Positions 52,233-60,271 of a DNA stretch of 64,000 nt are shown here, in pieces. The translations under genes and the position numbers were made by a program. This DNA comes from CBDCRK01 sp965220955 (GTDB lineage: Bacteria > Desulfobacterota > Binatia > Bin18 > CBDCRK01), in the NCBI GenBank assembly GCA_965220955.1, contig CBDCRK010000037.1, forward strand, positions 1 through 64,000. Reading direction: 5' to 3'. Under the pieces are notes generated by a model. That model saw nothing but the letters and a program-made list of their open reading frames with translations, was not told the origin of the DNA and ran no database searches. Numbering within the stretch: position 1 is the first letter of the stretch; every line of letters begins with the position of its first letter.

Positions 52233-53018
52233 CTAGGATGCCAAAAATTCTTTCACAACCCTGATAAATTCGTTGGAGTTCTCGATTTCTGGGCGGTGCC
52301 CAACGTCTTTGATCTCGGCGACTTTTGCCCCGGCAATAGACTTCTGGTATGCCTCTATGCACCCTTTAGGGACAACGGCGTCCTTCTGACCCCAAACCAG
52401 CAGCGCTGGCAGGTCCTTCACCCCCTCCAGCAAGTGGCCCAGGCTGGGGTTGTGCATGTAAGGCTCCCAACCGATTCTGGCCGTTTCCGCCCGGGCTTCC
52501 TCAAAAGCCTCAAACTGCTCCGGCGTCATTTCTCCGCCATAGATCTTGCCGAACTCAGGCGCTGCTGGGTCTGCTGCGGTTGCCCGCAGATGCGTGCGGA
52601 TGGTCAGGGGGAAGATGTCCATAATCTCCCCCTCGGCCGGCTTGAGGCCCATGGGCGCAACCAGAATCATGTGCTTAAAAATTTTAGGGTCCGACGCTGC
52701 CATCTCTGCCGCTATGAACCCACCAGCCGAAAACCCTATAACGTCAACTGGATCGAGGTTCATCTCTCGAACCACCCGTGCATAAAAACCACCAAGATCA
52801 CGGTAGTTCACAATCCAATCGACCCTTGGCGTTTTCCCGAAGCCGGGCTGTAAGGGAATAATGAGATCATGCTCCTTTGACAGCTCCTCATTCCAGTTCA
52901 TCCAGCCTGTGTAGCCCAGCTCGTCATGAAACACCAGCAAAGGCTGGCCTGAGCCTCCCCTTACCACTACCAGTTCAGTTCCGGCAACATTGACCGGCTT
53001 TTCGGTCCAGTTTGTCAA
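52233..53018 (-). CDS. Alpha/beta hydrolase
   Basis: 261 residues. VDVIGFSAGGFIAAEMA near residue 93 holds the nucleophile Ser in Gly-x-Ser-x-Gly, and VGHRPEIENSNEF near 245 the His; the Asp is probably in VWGQKDAVVPKGC. LVFHDELGYTGW near 28 is the oxyanion region. It is the first gene of the minus-strand unit ending with the long monooxygenase, an arrangement that suggests oxygenation followed by ester or lactone hydrolysis. AGGAGGAAAG precedes the ATG. Confidence 0.88.
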   Translation of the reverse strand: MTNWTEKPVNVAGTELVVVRGGSGQPLLVFHDELGYTGWMNWNEELSKEHDLIIPLQPGFGKTPRVDWIVNYRDLGGFYARVVREMNLDPVDVIGFSAGGFIAAEMAASDPKIFKHMILVAPMGLKPAEGEIMDIFPLTIRTHLRATAADPAAPEFGKIYGGEMTPEQFEAFEEARAETARIGWEPYMHNPSLGHLLEGVKDLPALLVWGQKDAVVPKGCIEAYQKSIAGAKVAEIKDVGHRPEIENSNEFIRVVKEFLAS

Positions 53019-53296
53019 TGATCTTTCCTCCTCTATATGCGTTTATTCAAGAACTTAATAAAAACCACCTCCGGGTCCTGGACTCCGAACAAAGCGCTGT
53101 TTCCCGTCCTGGTAGGGTACGTCAGACAATCTGATAGCTACATGGGCATGTTTCCGGAGAGTAACCTCAGAGGTATAGACAAAAAGTGTAGTGAGCGCAA
53201 TATGGCTACGAACTAGGCTCGATTTGTTGCCAGGACCAGGCTAGACGATTTTGGGGCAAAAGGGTGTATGAAAAAAGGGATATAGGAAACAATATT

Positions 53297-53725
53297 ATGG
53301 CGGAAAAGAGTTCTGAAGTTGATTCTTACCTAGAAGATCTCGATCCTTCCCGCAGAAAAGCCCTGCAAACACTGCGAGCCCTAATTCATAAGTCAGTCCC
53401 CAAGGTGGCAGAGTCCATGCAACATCGTATGCCAACGTTTGAGACTTCGGATATACTCTGCTCCTTTGCTTCGCAGAAAAACTATATGAGCTTTTATATC
53501 TGCAATCCAGCTATTATGGATAAATTCAGAAAAGAGCTTAAGTACCTGAATGTTGGCAAGGGCTGTATCAGGTTCAAAAAAATGGCTGATCTTCCTACGG
53601 ATACGATTGAGAAAATAATTAAAGAGGCAGCCAAAAATCCTGGCCGGCGTTACTGTACCCATGCTGTTTCTACAGGGAACCCGCGACAAACTAGCCGGGC
53701 TGGCGCTGCTGCGTCCAATATGTAG
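53297..53725 (+). CDS. DUF1801 protein with a foreign C-terminus
   Basis: 142 residues from ATG 53297. VDSYLEDLDPSRRKALQTLR, then MPTFETSDILCSFASQKNYM and VGKGCIRFKKMADLP are DUF1801 features (the YdhG-like fold, small-ligand or iron binding). The native protein should end soon after KIIKEAAKNP. Here the last ~28 residues are translated from antiphase of an alpha/beta hydrolase remnant, so the gene has fused into foreign DNA. Function unknown. Confidence 0.78.
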   Translation: MAEKSSEVDSYLEDLDPSRRKALQTLRALIHKSVPKVAESMQHRMPTFETSDILCSFASQKNYMSFYICNPAIMDKFRKELKYLNVGKGCIRFKKMADLPTDTIEKIIKEAAKNPGRRYCTHAVSTGNPRQTSRAGAAASNM

Positions 53726-53870
53726 CCGACTCGGCGACCGGGCCACGCTACATATTGTCGACAATGCAGACCACTCGTTCCACGTATCCAAACACTCCGG
53801 CAGAACTGACCAGGAGGTGCTTGCAGAGCTAGGGCAATCTGTCAGTGCCTGGGCCCGTCAACTTGGTTGA
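53655..53870 (+). pseudogene. C-terminal remnant of an alpha/beta hydrolase (TEX30/KANL3-like)
   Basis: VPMLFLQGTRDKLAGLALLR and LHIVDNADHSFHV followed by SGRTDQEVLAELGQSV match the last ~70 residues of the family, including the Asp (GTRDKLA) and His (ADHSFHV) of the triad. The N-terminal part with the Ser is missing. It overlaps the end of the DUF1801 gene in another frame. Confidence 0.8.
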
Positions 53871-53961
53871 GCGTGAGTAAGAGCTTCTAACAAAATGTGG
53901 AATATATTTTCCGGCCAATTTCCTGGATGCCTATTGACACAGGCATGACAAGGTTCTCTGT

Positions 53962-53983
53962 CATTCCCGCGCAAGCAGGAATC
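53962..53983. repeat. Dispersed palindrome, CATTCCCGC type
   Basis: ATTCCCGC-GCAA-GCAGGAAT with TCTGTC before it and TCTAGAACG after, belonging to the same family as 3117, 13412, 17772 and 61030. Confidence 0.7.
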
Positions 53984-54028
53984 TAGAACGTTTGCATGCC
54001 TGTTAGAAGCTCTAGGGTATGGCCATGA

Positions 54029-54703
54029 ATGAATAATCTCATTCAAATAGCCGGGGTTAGAGACACGGCGGAGACACAAATGCTGGTGGAGTGCGGAGTC
54101 CAATATATTGGATTTCCCTTACGACTCACTGTCCACCAAGAGGATCTCTCAGAAAATGAGGCTGCTGCCATTATTCGGTCGCTTCGGCCTCCCAGGTATG
54201 GGGTCTTGATTACCTACCGGAGTGAGGCCAACGAAATTTATCATTTCTGTCAGTACCTGGGAGTTTCCATTGTCCAGCTGCACGGCAATATTAGCAAAGC
54301 CGAACTATCTCGCCTGAAGACTCTGGCGCCAGATCTGCAAGTAGTCAAGAGCTTAATTGTACGAGGCAACAACCTCTCCGAGCTCGAAGCAAAGGTCCGT
54401 GGTTTGACTCCCTATGTGGACGCATTTATTACCGATACATTCGATCCAACCACCGGTGCCTGGGGAGCAACCGGCAAGACCCATGACTGGCATATCAGCC
54501 GTAAGCTGGTGGAACTCAGTCAGCGGCCGATCATACTGGCCGGAGGGCTTAACCCCCAAAATGTTTGTGAAGCCATTTGCACAGTGCGACCGGCTGGGGT
54601 GGACGCCCATACAGGGGTGGAAGACCCAAGTGGCCGAAAAAGTCGTCCCCTGGTAGAAGCCTTTGTCACCGAGGCTCAAAAGGGATTTATGACGCTATCA
54701 TAA
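54029..54703 (+). CDS. trpF: Phosphoribosylanthranilate isomerase-like protein
   Basis: 224 residues, the TIM-barrel length expected. IQIAGVRDTAETQMLVECGV at the N-terminus replaces the usual KICG motif with QIAG, so the catalytic Cys equivalent is not present. VQLHGNISKAEL near residue 88, then DTFDPTTGAWGATGKTHDW and PIILAGGLNPQNV near 170, and GVDAHTGVEDPSGRKS near 195 are all diagnostic of PRAI. It is alone: no other trp gene is nearby, so it may be the only TrpF of the genome or a divergent paralogue with a different substrate. Confidence 0.8.
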   Translation: MNNLIQIAGVRDTAETQMLVECGVQYIGFPLRLTVHQEDLSENEAAAIIRSLRPPRYGVLITYRSEANEIYHFCQYLGVSIVQLHGNISKAELSRLKTLAPDLQVVKSLIVRGNNLSELEAKVRGLTPYVDAFITDTFDPTTGAWGATGKTHDWHISRKLVELSQRPIILAGGLNPQNVCEAICTVRPAGVDAHTGVEDPSGRKSRPLVEAFVTEAQKGFMTLS

Positions 54704-54739
54704 TGAACCGTTTTTGTGATGTCTAGCCTCATATCCATG

Positions 54740-54890
54740 CTTTCTGATCCCTTCTGAGCCGGCCCGATATGCCAGTGAGTCGTAGTCAGACGGTTGAGAA
54801 AGTAGTGGTCATGGCTGACCAGCAGCAGTCCGTAGGGACACTCAGCCAGTGCTGGACGAGGCGTTCGAGCGCCACCGTAGTCACTTTAAT
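54740..54890 (-). pseudogene. ABC-F ATPase fragment with a frameshift
   Basis: On the minus strand VALERLVQHWL is followed, one frame over, by ECPYGLLLVSHDHYFLNRLT. This is the block around the second-domain switch His of ABC-F proteins (LLVSHDRYFLNRL). Only about 50 residues remain. No start or stop fits. Surrounding 54704-55241 holds nothing else I can name. Confidence 0.75.
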
Positions 54891-55241
54891 GGGTGGTTCT
54901 ACGACCGGCTGACCATGGCCATTGTAACCGTCCTGGTGTGGGTAGTTTCGGTACTCACTGCAGACGGGTAGTAATTGCAAACAGATTCCATTTGCGCTTT
55001 CTAAATGATAGTTTTCTACCAAGACACCCTTGATTATAGGGGCAAACATGGAGAGGGGCCTTAAACACTGAGAGCTTGTAACAAAATGATGAGTGATGCT
55101 ACCGACTCGCTGTCGTATAAAGCAAATCCCCCCGCGCTACGCGCTTTCCCTTACGCGGGCCGCCCTACGCGGATCGCCCCTTTGCCAAAGGGAGGATTTT
55201 TGTCCGGCAGAAGCGGCTGCTAAGATTTGGAGTATGTAAAG

Positions 55242-55940
55242 ATGAACCGCATGCTCAATGTTACCACATCCGTCCTGGCTACGGTGGTACGACTAGGATA
55301 TGCCGAGCGCGTGGGCCCACTTGGCCTCCGTCCCGAGAAGCCTCTGGCGCTCTATGATTTTGAGGCCTGTCCCTTTTGCCGCAAAGTGCGTGAGGCATTG
55401 ACCGTTCTCGACCTCGAAGCCGTTATCTACCCCTGTCCCAAGAGCGGCCCCCGCTTCCGCGAGGAAGTAAAGAAACGCGGAGGCAAAGCCCAGTTTCCCT
55501 ATCTTGTGGACCCCAACACCGGAAGGGAGATGTACGAGTCCGATCAGATCAACCGCTATCTCTTCGAAAGGTATGGATCGGGTGAGGTCCCGTTCATGCT
55601 TTCCGCCGGGGTGTTCACGAATCCGACGGCGTTCGCCGCGTCGGCCATACGCACGGGTCGGGGCCTGTTCTACCGCCGCTCCCATCCTCCTGAAAAACTG
55701 CTTGAACTTTACAGCTACGAGGGATCACCCTTTTGTCGCCTGGTCCGAGAGGTGCTCTGCGAACTCGAGATTCCCTACCGCCTGCACAACGTTGCGCAGG
55801 GGAGTCCGCATCGGGAAGCCTTTGTCTCGCGCTCAGGAAATATGATGGTGCCCTATCTTGTGGACCCGAACAAAGATTTGGCGATGTTTGAATCTGCCGA
55901 TATTGTTGCTTATCTGAGAGAGACCTACGCGGCAAGCTGA
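55242..55940 (+). CDS. Tandem glutaredoxin/GST N-terminal-domain protein
   Basis: 232 residues from ATG 55242 (an ATG 15 bp upstream adds five). ALYDFEACPFCRKVREALTV near residue 45 and LYSYEGSPFCRLVREVLCEL near 150 are two thioredoxin-fold active sites, CPFC and SPFC; the second has lost its first Cys. Each is followed by a PYLVDPN and ESDQI or ESADI glutathione-binding block. There is no helical GST C-terminal domain. The protein probably binds glutathione-like thiols. It precedes two alpha/beta hydrolases. Confidence 0.85.
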   Translation: MNRMLNVTTSVLATVVRLGYAERVGPLGLRPEKPLALYDFEACPFCRKVREALTVLDLEAVIYPCPKSGPRFREEVKKRGGKAQFPYLVDPNTGREMYESDQINRYLFERYGSGEVPFMLSAGVFTNPTAFAASAIRTGRGLFYRRSHPPEKLLELYSYEGSPFCRLVREVLCELEIPYRLHNVAQGSPHREAFVSRSGNMMVPYLVDPNKDLAMFESADIVAYLRETYAAS

Positions 55941-56030
55941 TCGGTTTCTGCGTAGAGTTTAAACCGGGAGAAAAAGATCTCGCTAAAGAGCCCGCTGTAC
56001 AAGCCTTAAAAAAGGAGGCATAAAGCACCC

Positions 56031-56852
56031 ATGGCTATAGCAACATCTGGCCGCGTGGAGTTATGGTATGACATCCAAGGTGAGGGTGAGCCGTTAGTCT
56101 TAACCGGAGGATTCGGGATCCTACACGAACAGTTTCATCTGGTCACACCGATTCTGGCGAAACATTTCAAAGTCATCAACTGGAACTGGCGTGGTGCGGG
56201 CCGCTCCGACCGTGCTCAAACGCAAGACTACTCCATCGAATTGTGGACGGAGGACCTGCACGCAGTGCTAGACGCGGCGGGAATTAACAGCGCTTATTTG
56301 TGGTCTACATCCACCGGCTCGTTGATAGGCATACACTTCACGGCGCGATATCCCGAGAGAGTCCGGGCGCTGATCACCTATCCCTACTTCAAGACTGATC
56401 TGGAGCTTCGCCGGGTTTACCAGTGCTACCAACATATCTTTGATGTTTTTGGCTGGGATGGGATTACTCGTATTCTTTCATGGATTGGACTACCTGAGGA
56501 GCGACTCAATTCTGAAGAGGGAACAGCGTTTGCCAAATGGGAACGTGAGTGTCTGGAGCGAAGTCTTAACCCAGGATCCTTCAACAAAATGTGCCAAGCG
56601 TACGAATATGTTGACTTGACGTCTGACTTACTGCGGCTTAGGTCTGTTCCAGTGTTACTTTTGGCGGGTAGAGATGGGCCCCTCGGACTTGGGATTCCCA
56701 TGATCCAGCGGCTAGCTAGCCAATTTCTTGAAGCAGTGTCCAGCGCAAAAACGCATGTCATTGAGGGAAGTGGGGGTACCTACTGTATGCTGGAAAAGCC
56801 GGAGGAAACCGCTCAGGCAGTCATCAACTATCTCAACAGCTTGGCGAAATAG
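56031..56852 (+). CDS. Alpha/beta hydrolase, catalytic His apparently missing
   Basis: 273 residues. LVLTGGFGILHEQFHLVTPI is the oxyanion region, NSAYLWSTSTGSLIGIHFTA holds the Ser elbow (Trp-Ser-Thr-Ser-Thr-Gly-Ser, not the usual GxSxG). LLLAGRDGPLGLG has the Asp. The position of the final His reads IEGSGGTYCMLEKPEE, where GxGH is expected; Thr replaces His. The enzyme may be inactive or use another residue. AAAGGAGG precedes the ATG by about 10 bases. The next gene starts 64 bp downstream. Confidence 0.82.
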   Translation: MAIATSGRVELWYDIQGEGEPLVLTGGFGILHEQFHLVTPILAKHFKVINWNWRGAGRSDRAQTQDYSIELWTEDLHAVLDAAGINSAYLWSTSTGSLIGIHFTARYPERVRALITYPYFKTDLELRRVYQCYQHIFDVFGWDGITRILSWIGLPEERLNSEEGTAFAKWERECLERSLNPGSFNKMCQAYEYVDLTSDLLRLRSVPVLLLAGRDGPLGLGIPMIQRLASQFLEAVSSAKTHVIEGSGGTYCMLEKPEETAQAVINYLNSLAK

Positions 56853-56916
56853 AAGGACCCAGCGGCGGAAGACTACCCCCGGCTGTCCGGGCCATAGGCA
56901 AAAAAGGAGAGTGACT

Positions 56917-57720
56917 ATGCCATTTGCTTCTGTTCGTAACATTCGTATGTATTATGAGATCCGGGGCACAGGCCCATGCCTGCTCTTCATCAACGGCACG
57001 GGGGGTGATCTGCGGCGCTCGCCCAATGTCTTCGAGTTTCCGCTGGCCAATCACTTCGAAGTCCTGGCTTACGACCAGCGCGGTCTAGGCCGGACTGACC
57101 GGCCGGACGTTCCCTATACTATGGAGGATTACGCTGCTGATGCTAATGGTCTATTGGAGGCGGTGGGCTGGGATCACTGCCCGGTAATGGGGGTCTCGTT
57201 CGGCGGCATGGTGGCCCAGGAGTTTGCGTTACGCTACCCGCAGCGGGTGGAACGACTTGTCCTGGCTTGCACCAGCAGTGGCGGTGCCGGTGGGGCCTCA
57301 TACCCGCTGCATGAGCTTGCCGGCCTATCGTTAGAGGAATGGGTGCAACGGGTTGTGGCACTCAGTGATACCCGCCGTAACGCGGCCTGGCAGGCCGCCA
57401 ACCCAGGAGAATTTAAGGCCTTGGTAGACGAGACCCTAGCAAGCCTCAAAGTGGGCGCGGACGAACCAGGCCAGCAGGCAGGCGCGCGCCGGCAGATTGA
57501 AGCACGCAAGAACCATGATACTTACAGCCGGCTACCTACCTTGCAGATGCCCGTCTATATATGTGGCGGCCGCTACGATGGCATTGCTCAGGTGAGCAAT
57601 CAGCAAGCCATGCAGAAGCAGACCCCCAACGCCCAGCTAGAGCTGTTCGAAGGCGGTCACCTGTTTTTCCTTCAGGACCCACGGGCGTTTGAGCGCATTA
57701 CCTCATTTCTGCAGGGATAA
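56917..57720 (+). CDS. Alpha/beta hydrolase
   Basis: 267 residues from ATG 56917, with AAAAAGGAGA upstream. VMGVSFGGMVAQEFALRYPQ carries the Gly-x-Ser-x-Gly elbow near 96, VYICGGRYDGIAQV the Asp region and FEGGHLFFLQDP the His near 250. It keeps the full triad, in contrast to its neighbour upstream. Probably hydrolyses esters or lactones. In a run with the hydrolase before and the GlcG-like gene after. Confidence 0.88.
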   Translation: MPFASVRNIRMYYEIRGTGPCLLFINGTGGDLRRSPNVFEFPLANHFEVLAYDQRGLGRTDRPDVPYTMEDYAADANGLLEAVGWDHCPVMGVSFGGMVAQEFALRYPQRVERLVLACTSSGGAGGASYPLHELAGLSLEEWVQRVVALSDTRRNAAWQAANPGEFKALVDETLASLKVGADEPGQQAGARRQIEARKNHDTYSRLPTLQMPVYICGGRYDGIAQVSNQQAMQKQTPNAQLELFEGGHLFFLQDPRAFERITSFLQG

Positions 57721-57783
57721 GCAGGATAGCCGAACAAGAAGAATAGGTTTATACTAACACCCAAAATCATAAAGGAGGACGTT

Positions 57784-58200
57784 ATGGACAAGATTTTTGC
57801 CAAGCAAAGCGTCAGTTCAGATATGGCCATGAAGATGGTTGAGGCGGCTGTTGCCAAAGCCAAGGAACTGGGGGCTCCCCAGGTGGTTGCCGTGCTTGAT
57901 GAGAGCGGACACCTGAAAGCTTTTTGCCGTATGGACGGCGCGCCGTTGATAAGCCTCGAGGTGGTACAAAAAAAGGCTTATACGGCTCTCCTGGGCATGC
58001 CTTCACAGGAGTTTTACAACTTTATTAAGGACGATCCTGCGCTTCTTGCCGGGATATCGTCCATTCCCGGTGTTGTTACCTTTGGCGGCGGTCTGCCTAT
58101 CAATATTGGTGGTGCTCTGGTAGGCGGAATTGGCGTAAGCGGCGGTACGGTAGAGCAGGATATTGCTTGTGCTCAGGCAGGACTGGATGCCATTGCCTAG
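57784..58200 (+). CDS. GlcG/HbpS-family protein
   Basis: 138 residues, the usual length. VVAVLDESGHLKAFCRMDGA near residue 37-56 and YTALLGMPSQEFYN, then GGLPINIGGALVGGIGVSGG near 100 are the diagnostic blocks. Members bind haem (HbpS) or occur beside glycolate oxidase genes (GlcG); no such genes are nearby. AAAGGAGG precedes ATG. Follows the hydrolase by 64 bp, likely co-transcribed. Confidence 0.88.
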   Translation: MDKIFAKQSVSSDMAMKMVEAAVAKAKELGAPQVVAVLDESGHLKAFCRMDGAPLISLEVVQKKAYTALLGMPSQEFYNFIKDDPALLAGISSIPGVVTFGGGLPINIGGALVGGIGVSGGTVEQDIACAQAGLDAIA

Positions 58201-58530
58201 CCTTGCCACGCCTAGTGCTAGACTTGCTTAAAAGCCGGTAACAAAGTGACAAGCGAGGCTACCCACTGGATGTCGCGCAAAGACCCCCCCCCTCTAGCCT
58301 CTTTCTGAGATAGGTTTTTTGAGGGGGGGTAGGACCTTTCCAGTTCCCCCCTTTGAAAAAGGAATTACATACAATACCTGACAGACCTTAAAGGGAGCTG
58401 AGATTATCTGTACTTTGAGGTCAATCCGCAACACCTGCAACTTGACTTGGCTTGTGCTTTGGTAGTGCGGTAGACAAAAACAAATCAAGCTCGAAGACCA
58501 CATCTTCTGGCTTGATAAAGGTAGGAGAGT
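58201..58530. other. Intergenic region with a long C/G inverted repeat
   Basis: No gene seen. CCCCCCCTC (58286-58294) and GAGGGGGGG (58321-58329) form a 9-bp inverted repeat with a 26-base loop ending in TTTTTT. A possible transcription terminator for the preceding unit. Confidence 0.5.
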
Positions 58531-59028
58531 ATGGGCAAACTCATTGAGGAGATGGGCGAACTTATTTGGGAGGCCCTGGTCAGGAAATTCGATATCTTCG
58601 ATAATGTTCCCGCGGCCAGACAAAATCGTGAAGATAATGGACAAGTGAGGCAGCCGCAAGACGCCCCACCGTGGCGCCGGCATGAGTCTATGGTGGGCCA
58701 GCACCTCGAAGACGAGTTCCCAGAGCACCACTGGCAGCCCCAGAAGCGCTCGAAGTCAACCGGGAAGCGCCCGGACTTCTTTGGCACCCATGGTCGCGAC
58801 CGCATCGTCGCTGATGCCAAGCACACCCCGGTGGTGAAAAAAGAGCACGTAGACCAGATCGTAAGGTATAAGTCCCACCCGTTCTACGCTAAACACGGCC
58901 GCCTGATGTACCCGAAGGATGTGCACTATTCTGATAAAATGGCGGAGTATGTCTCGACCAAGAAGGGTGTCAGTATCGGGCGGACCCGCTCTCCGTATAG
59001 CGCTGACAGAAAACGCCGCGGGCAATAA
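58531..59028 (+). CDS. Uncharacterised protein with a nuclease-like core
   Basis: 165 residues. It has a basic, low-complexity middle with RPDFFGTHGRDRIVADAKHT near residue 83-102: an Asp-(x)n-Asp/Ala-x-Lys arrangement like the PD-(D/E)xK nuclease fold, then VKKEHVDQIVRYKSHPFYAK and SIGRTRSPYS. GTAGGAGAG lies before ATG. I do not recognise the family. It stands alone between the GlcG-like unit and non-coding DNA. Confidence 0.6.
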   Translation: MGKLIEEMGELIWEALVRKFDIFDNVPAARQNREDNGQVRQPQDAPPWRRHESMVGQHLEDEFPEHHWQPQKRSKSTGKRPDFFGTHGRDRIVADAKHTPVVKKEHVDQIVRYKSHPFYAKHGRLMYPKDVHYSDKMAEYVSTKKGVSIGRTRSPYSADRKRRGQ

Positions 59029-59315
59029 GATAGGCTTGTTCCACCAGTGCTTGGGTAAAGAGGCCCGTGGCAGGTGTCGCACAACCGACGACGACTAGGG
59101 TATGCATGTGAGCGCTCCTCTATGAGTGATGTTATGAATTTCTGAATAGCCAGCAATGAGGCAGATAGCCATAAGGGACCCCTCTCGTTACCAAATAAGC
59201 CAATTGAAACAATCTCCTGTTCCTCGCCCGACCCCCGCCTATCAGGCAATTGTCGACTAAATAGGGTTGAAACCCGTAATCATATCTGGGCGACCCACGG
59301 CACGCAGCGTGCGAT

Positions 59316-59653
59316 ATGTATCGGCTTGCGGCCGTAGCGCTGTTATTATTGACAGCTAGCCTGCTGAATACGCCAAGTCGTATTGCCTGGTATACCGACC
59401 GAATTGATTTACTAGGATTCCTAAAAACTAATGATACCATGAGGTTCGAGTATGGCCTTCTCTACATGGACTCGGATATGGGGTGTTTCGCTCTCGCCTT
59501 TCACTTGCAGAGCTTGGCCGAGCTGTCAGTAATAATTTGGTTACCCGCGTTAGCGAATACCAGATCGTTGGAGGCCTGCTATTAGCCTTCCTTGGGTTGT
59601 TTGTAGTAAACTGGTATTATGGTAGAAACAGGTTGCCCAGGGCGTCTTCGTAA
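59316..59653 (+). pseudogene. Small membrane protein gene with a frameshift
   Basis: From ATG 59316: MYRLAAVALLLLTASLLNTP (signal or membrane helix), then IAWYTDRIDLLGFLKTNDTM. At about 59530 the frame shifts to VSEYQIVGGLLLAFLGLFVV, a second membrane helix, ending at TAA 59653. Joined it would have about 110 residues. Not recognised. The gap 59029-59315 before it holds no gene. Confidence 0.5.
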
Positions 59654-59791
59654 TAGAAACCTGGTCTTCACCACGTTGTGCTTCGTTCAGAATGACGGGT
59701 TGGGGATGAGAACTGGTATGAGTCTCATCGTATGTGGGGCCTGACGTTACTTCTTTGATGGATTGATTTTGATGGATTGATGGGAGGTTCT

Positions 59792-60175
59792 ATGTCCGAA
59801 GCTATAACCCGTGGAGTTCGTATCACGGTAAACCCCCAGTATGTTCCCGAGCGCTCCTCTGTCGATCATAGCTACTTCTTCTTTGCCTACCATGTGACCA
59901 TTCGTAATGAGGGGGATGTCCCTGTCCAGCTCATATCGCGGCACTGGATTATCACGGACGGTGCGGGCCGGGTGGAAGAGGTCCGTGGGCCTGGAGTAGT
60001 TGGCGAGCAACCGCGGCTGCAGCCGGGGGAAGAATTCGAGTATACAAGCGCTTGTCCCTTGCCGACCGAGGTGGGGTCAATGCATGGTACCTATCAGATG
60101 ATCACTGATAGCGGTGAGTCCTTCGATGCACAAATTGCGCCGTTCACACTAGCCCGTCCCAACACGATGAACTGA
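59792..60175 (+). CDS. apaG: ApaG-domain protein
   Basis: 127 residues from ATG 59792, with GGGAGGTTCT upstream; an ATG 15 bp earlier is possible but not needed. FAYHVTIRNEGDVPVQLISR, HWIITDGAGRVEEVRGPGVV, then LQPGEEFEYTSACPLPTEVG and MHGTYQMI are the classic ApaG fibronectin-III-like domain. In E. coli it sits with ksgA and apaH and is linked to Co/Mg tolerance; here it is isolated. It converges on the sulfatase-modifying-factor-like gene. Confidence 0.92.
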   Translation: MSEAITRGVRITVNPQYVPERSSVDHSYFFFAYHVTIRNEGDVPVQLISRHWIITDGAGRVEEVRGPGVVGEQPRLQPGEEFEYTSACPLPTEVGSMHGTYQMITDSGESFDAQIAPFTLARPNTMN

Positions 60176-60271
60176 ACTTATTGCTCAGTCAAGAATGGGA
60201 GCCGGAAGGCCGAGGAAGAAGAGAAAGTTTTAGGTTGCTGGTTCTGGGTAGACAGAGAGGAATTGTTGTGA

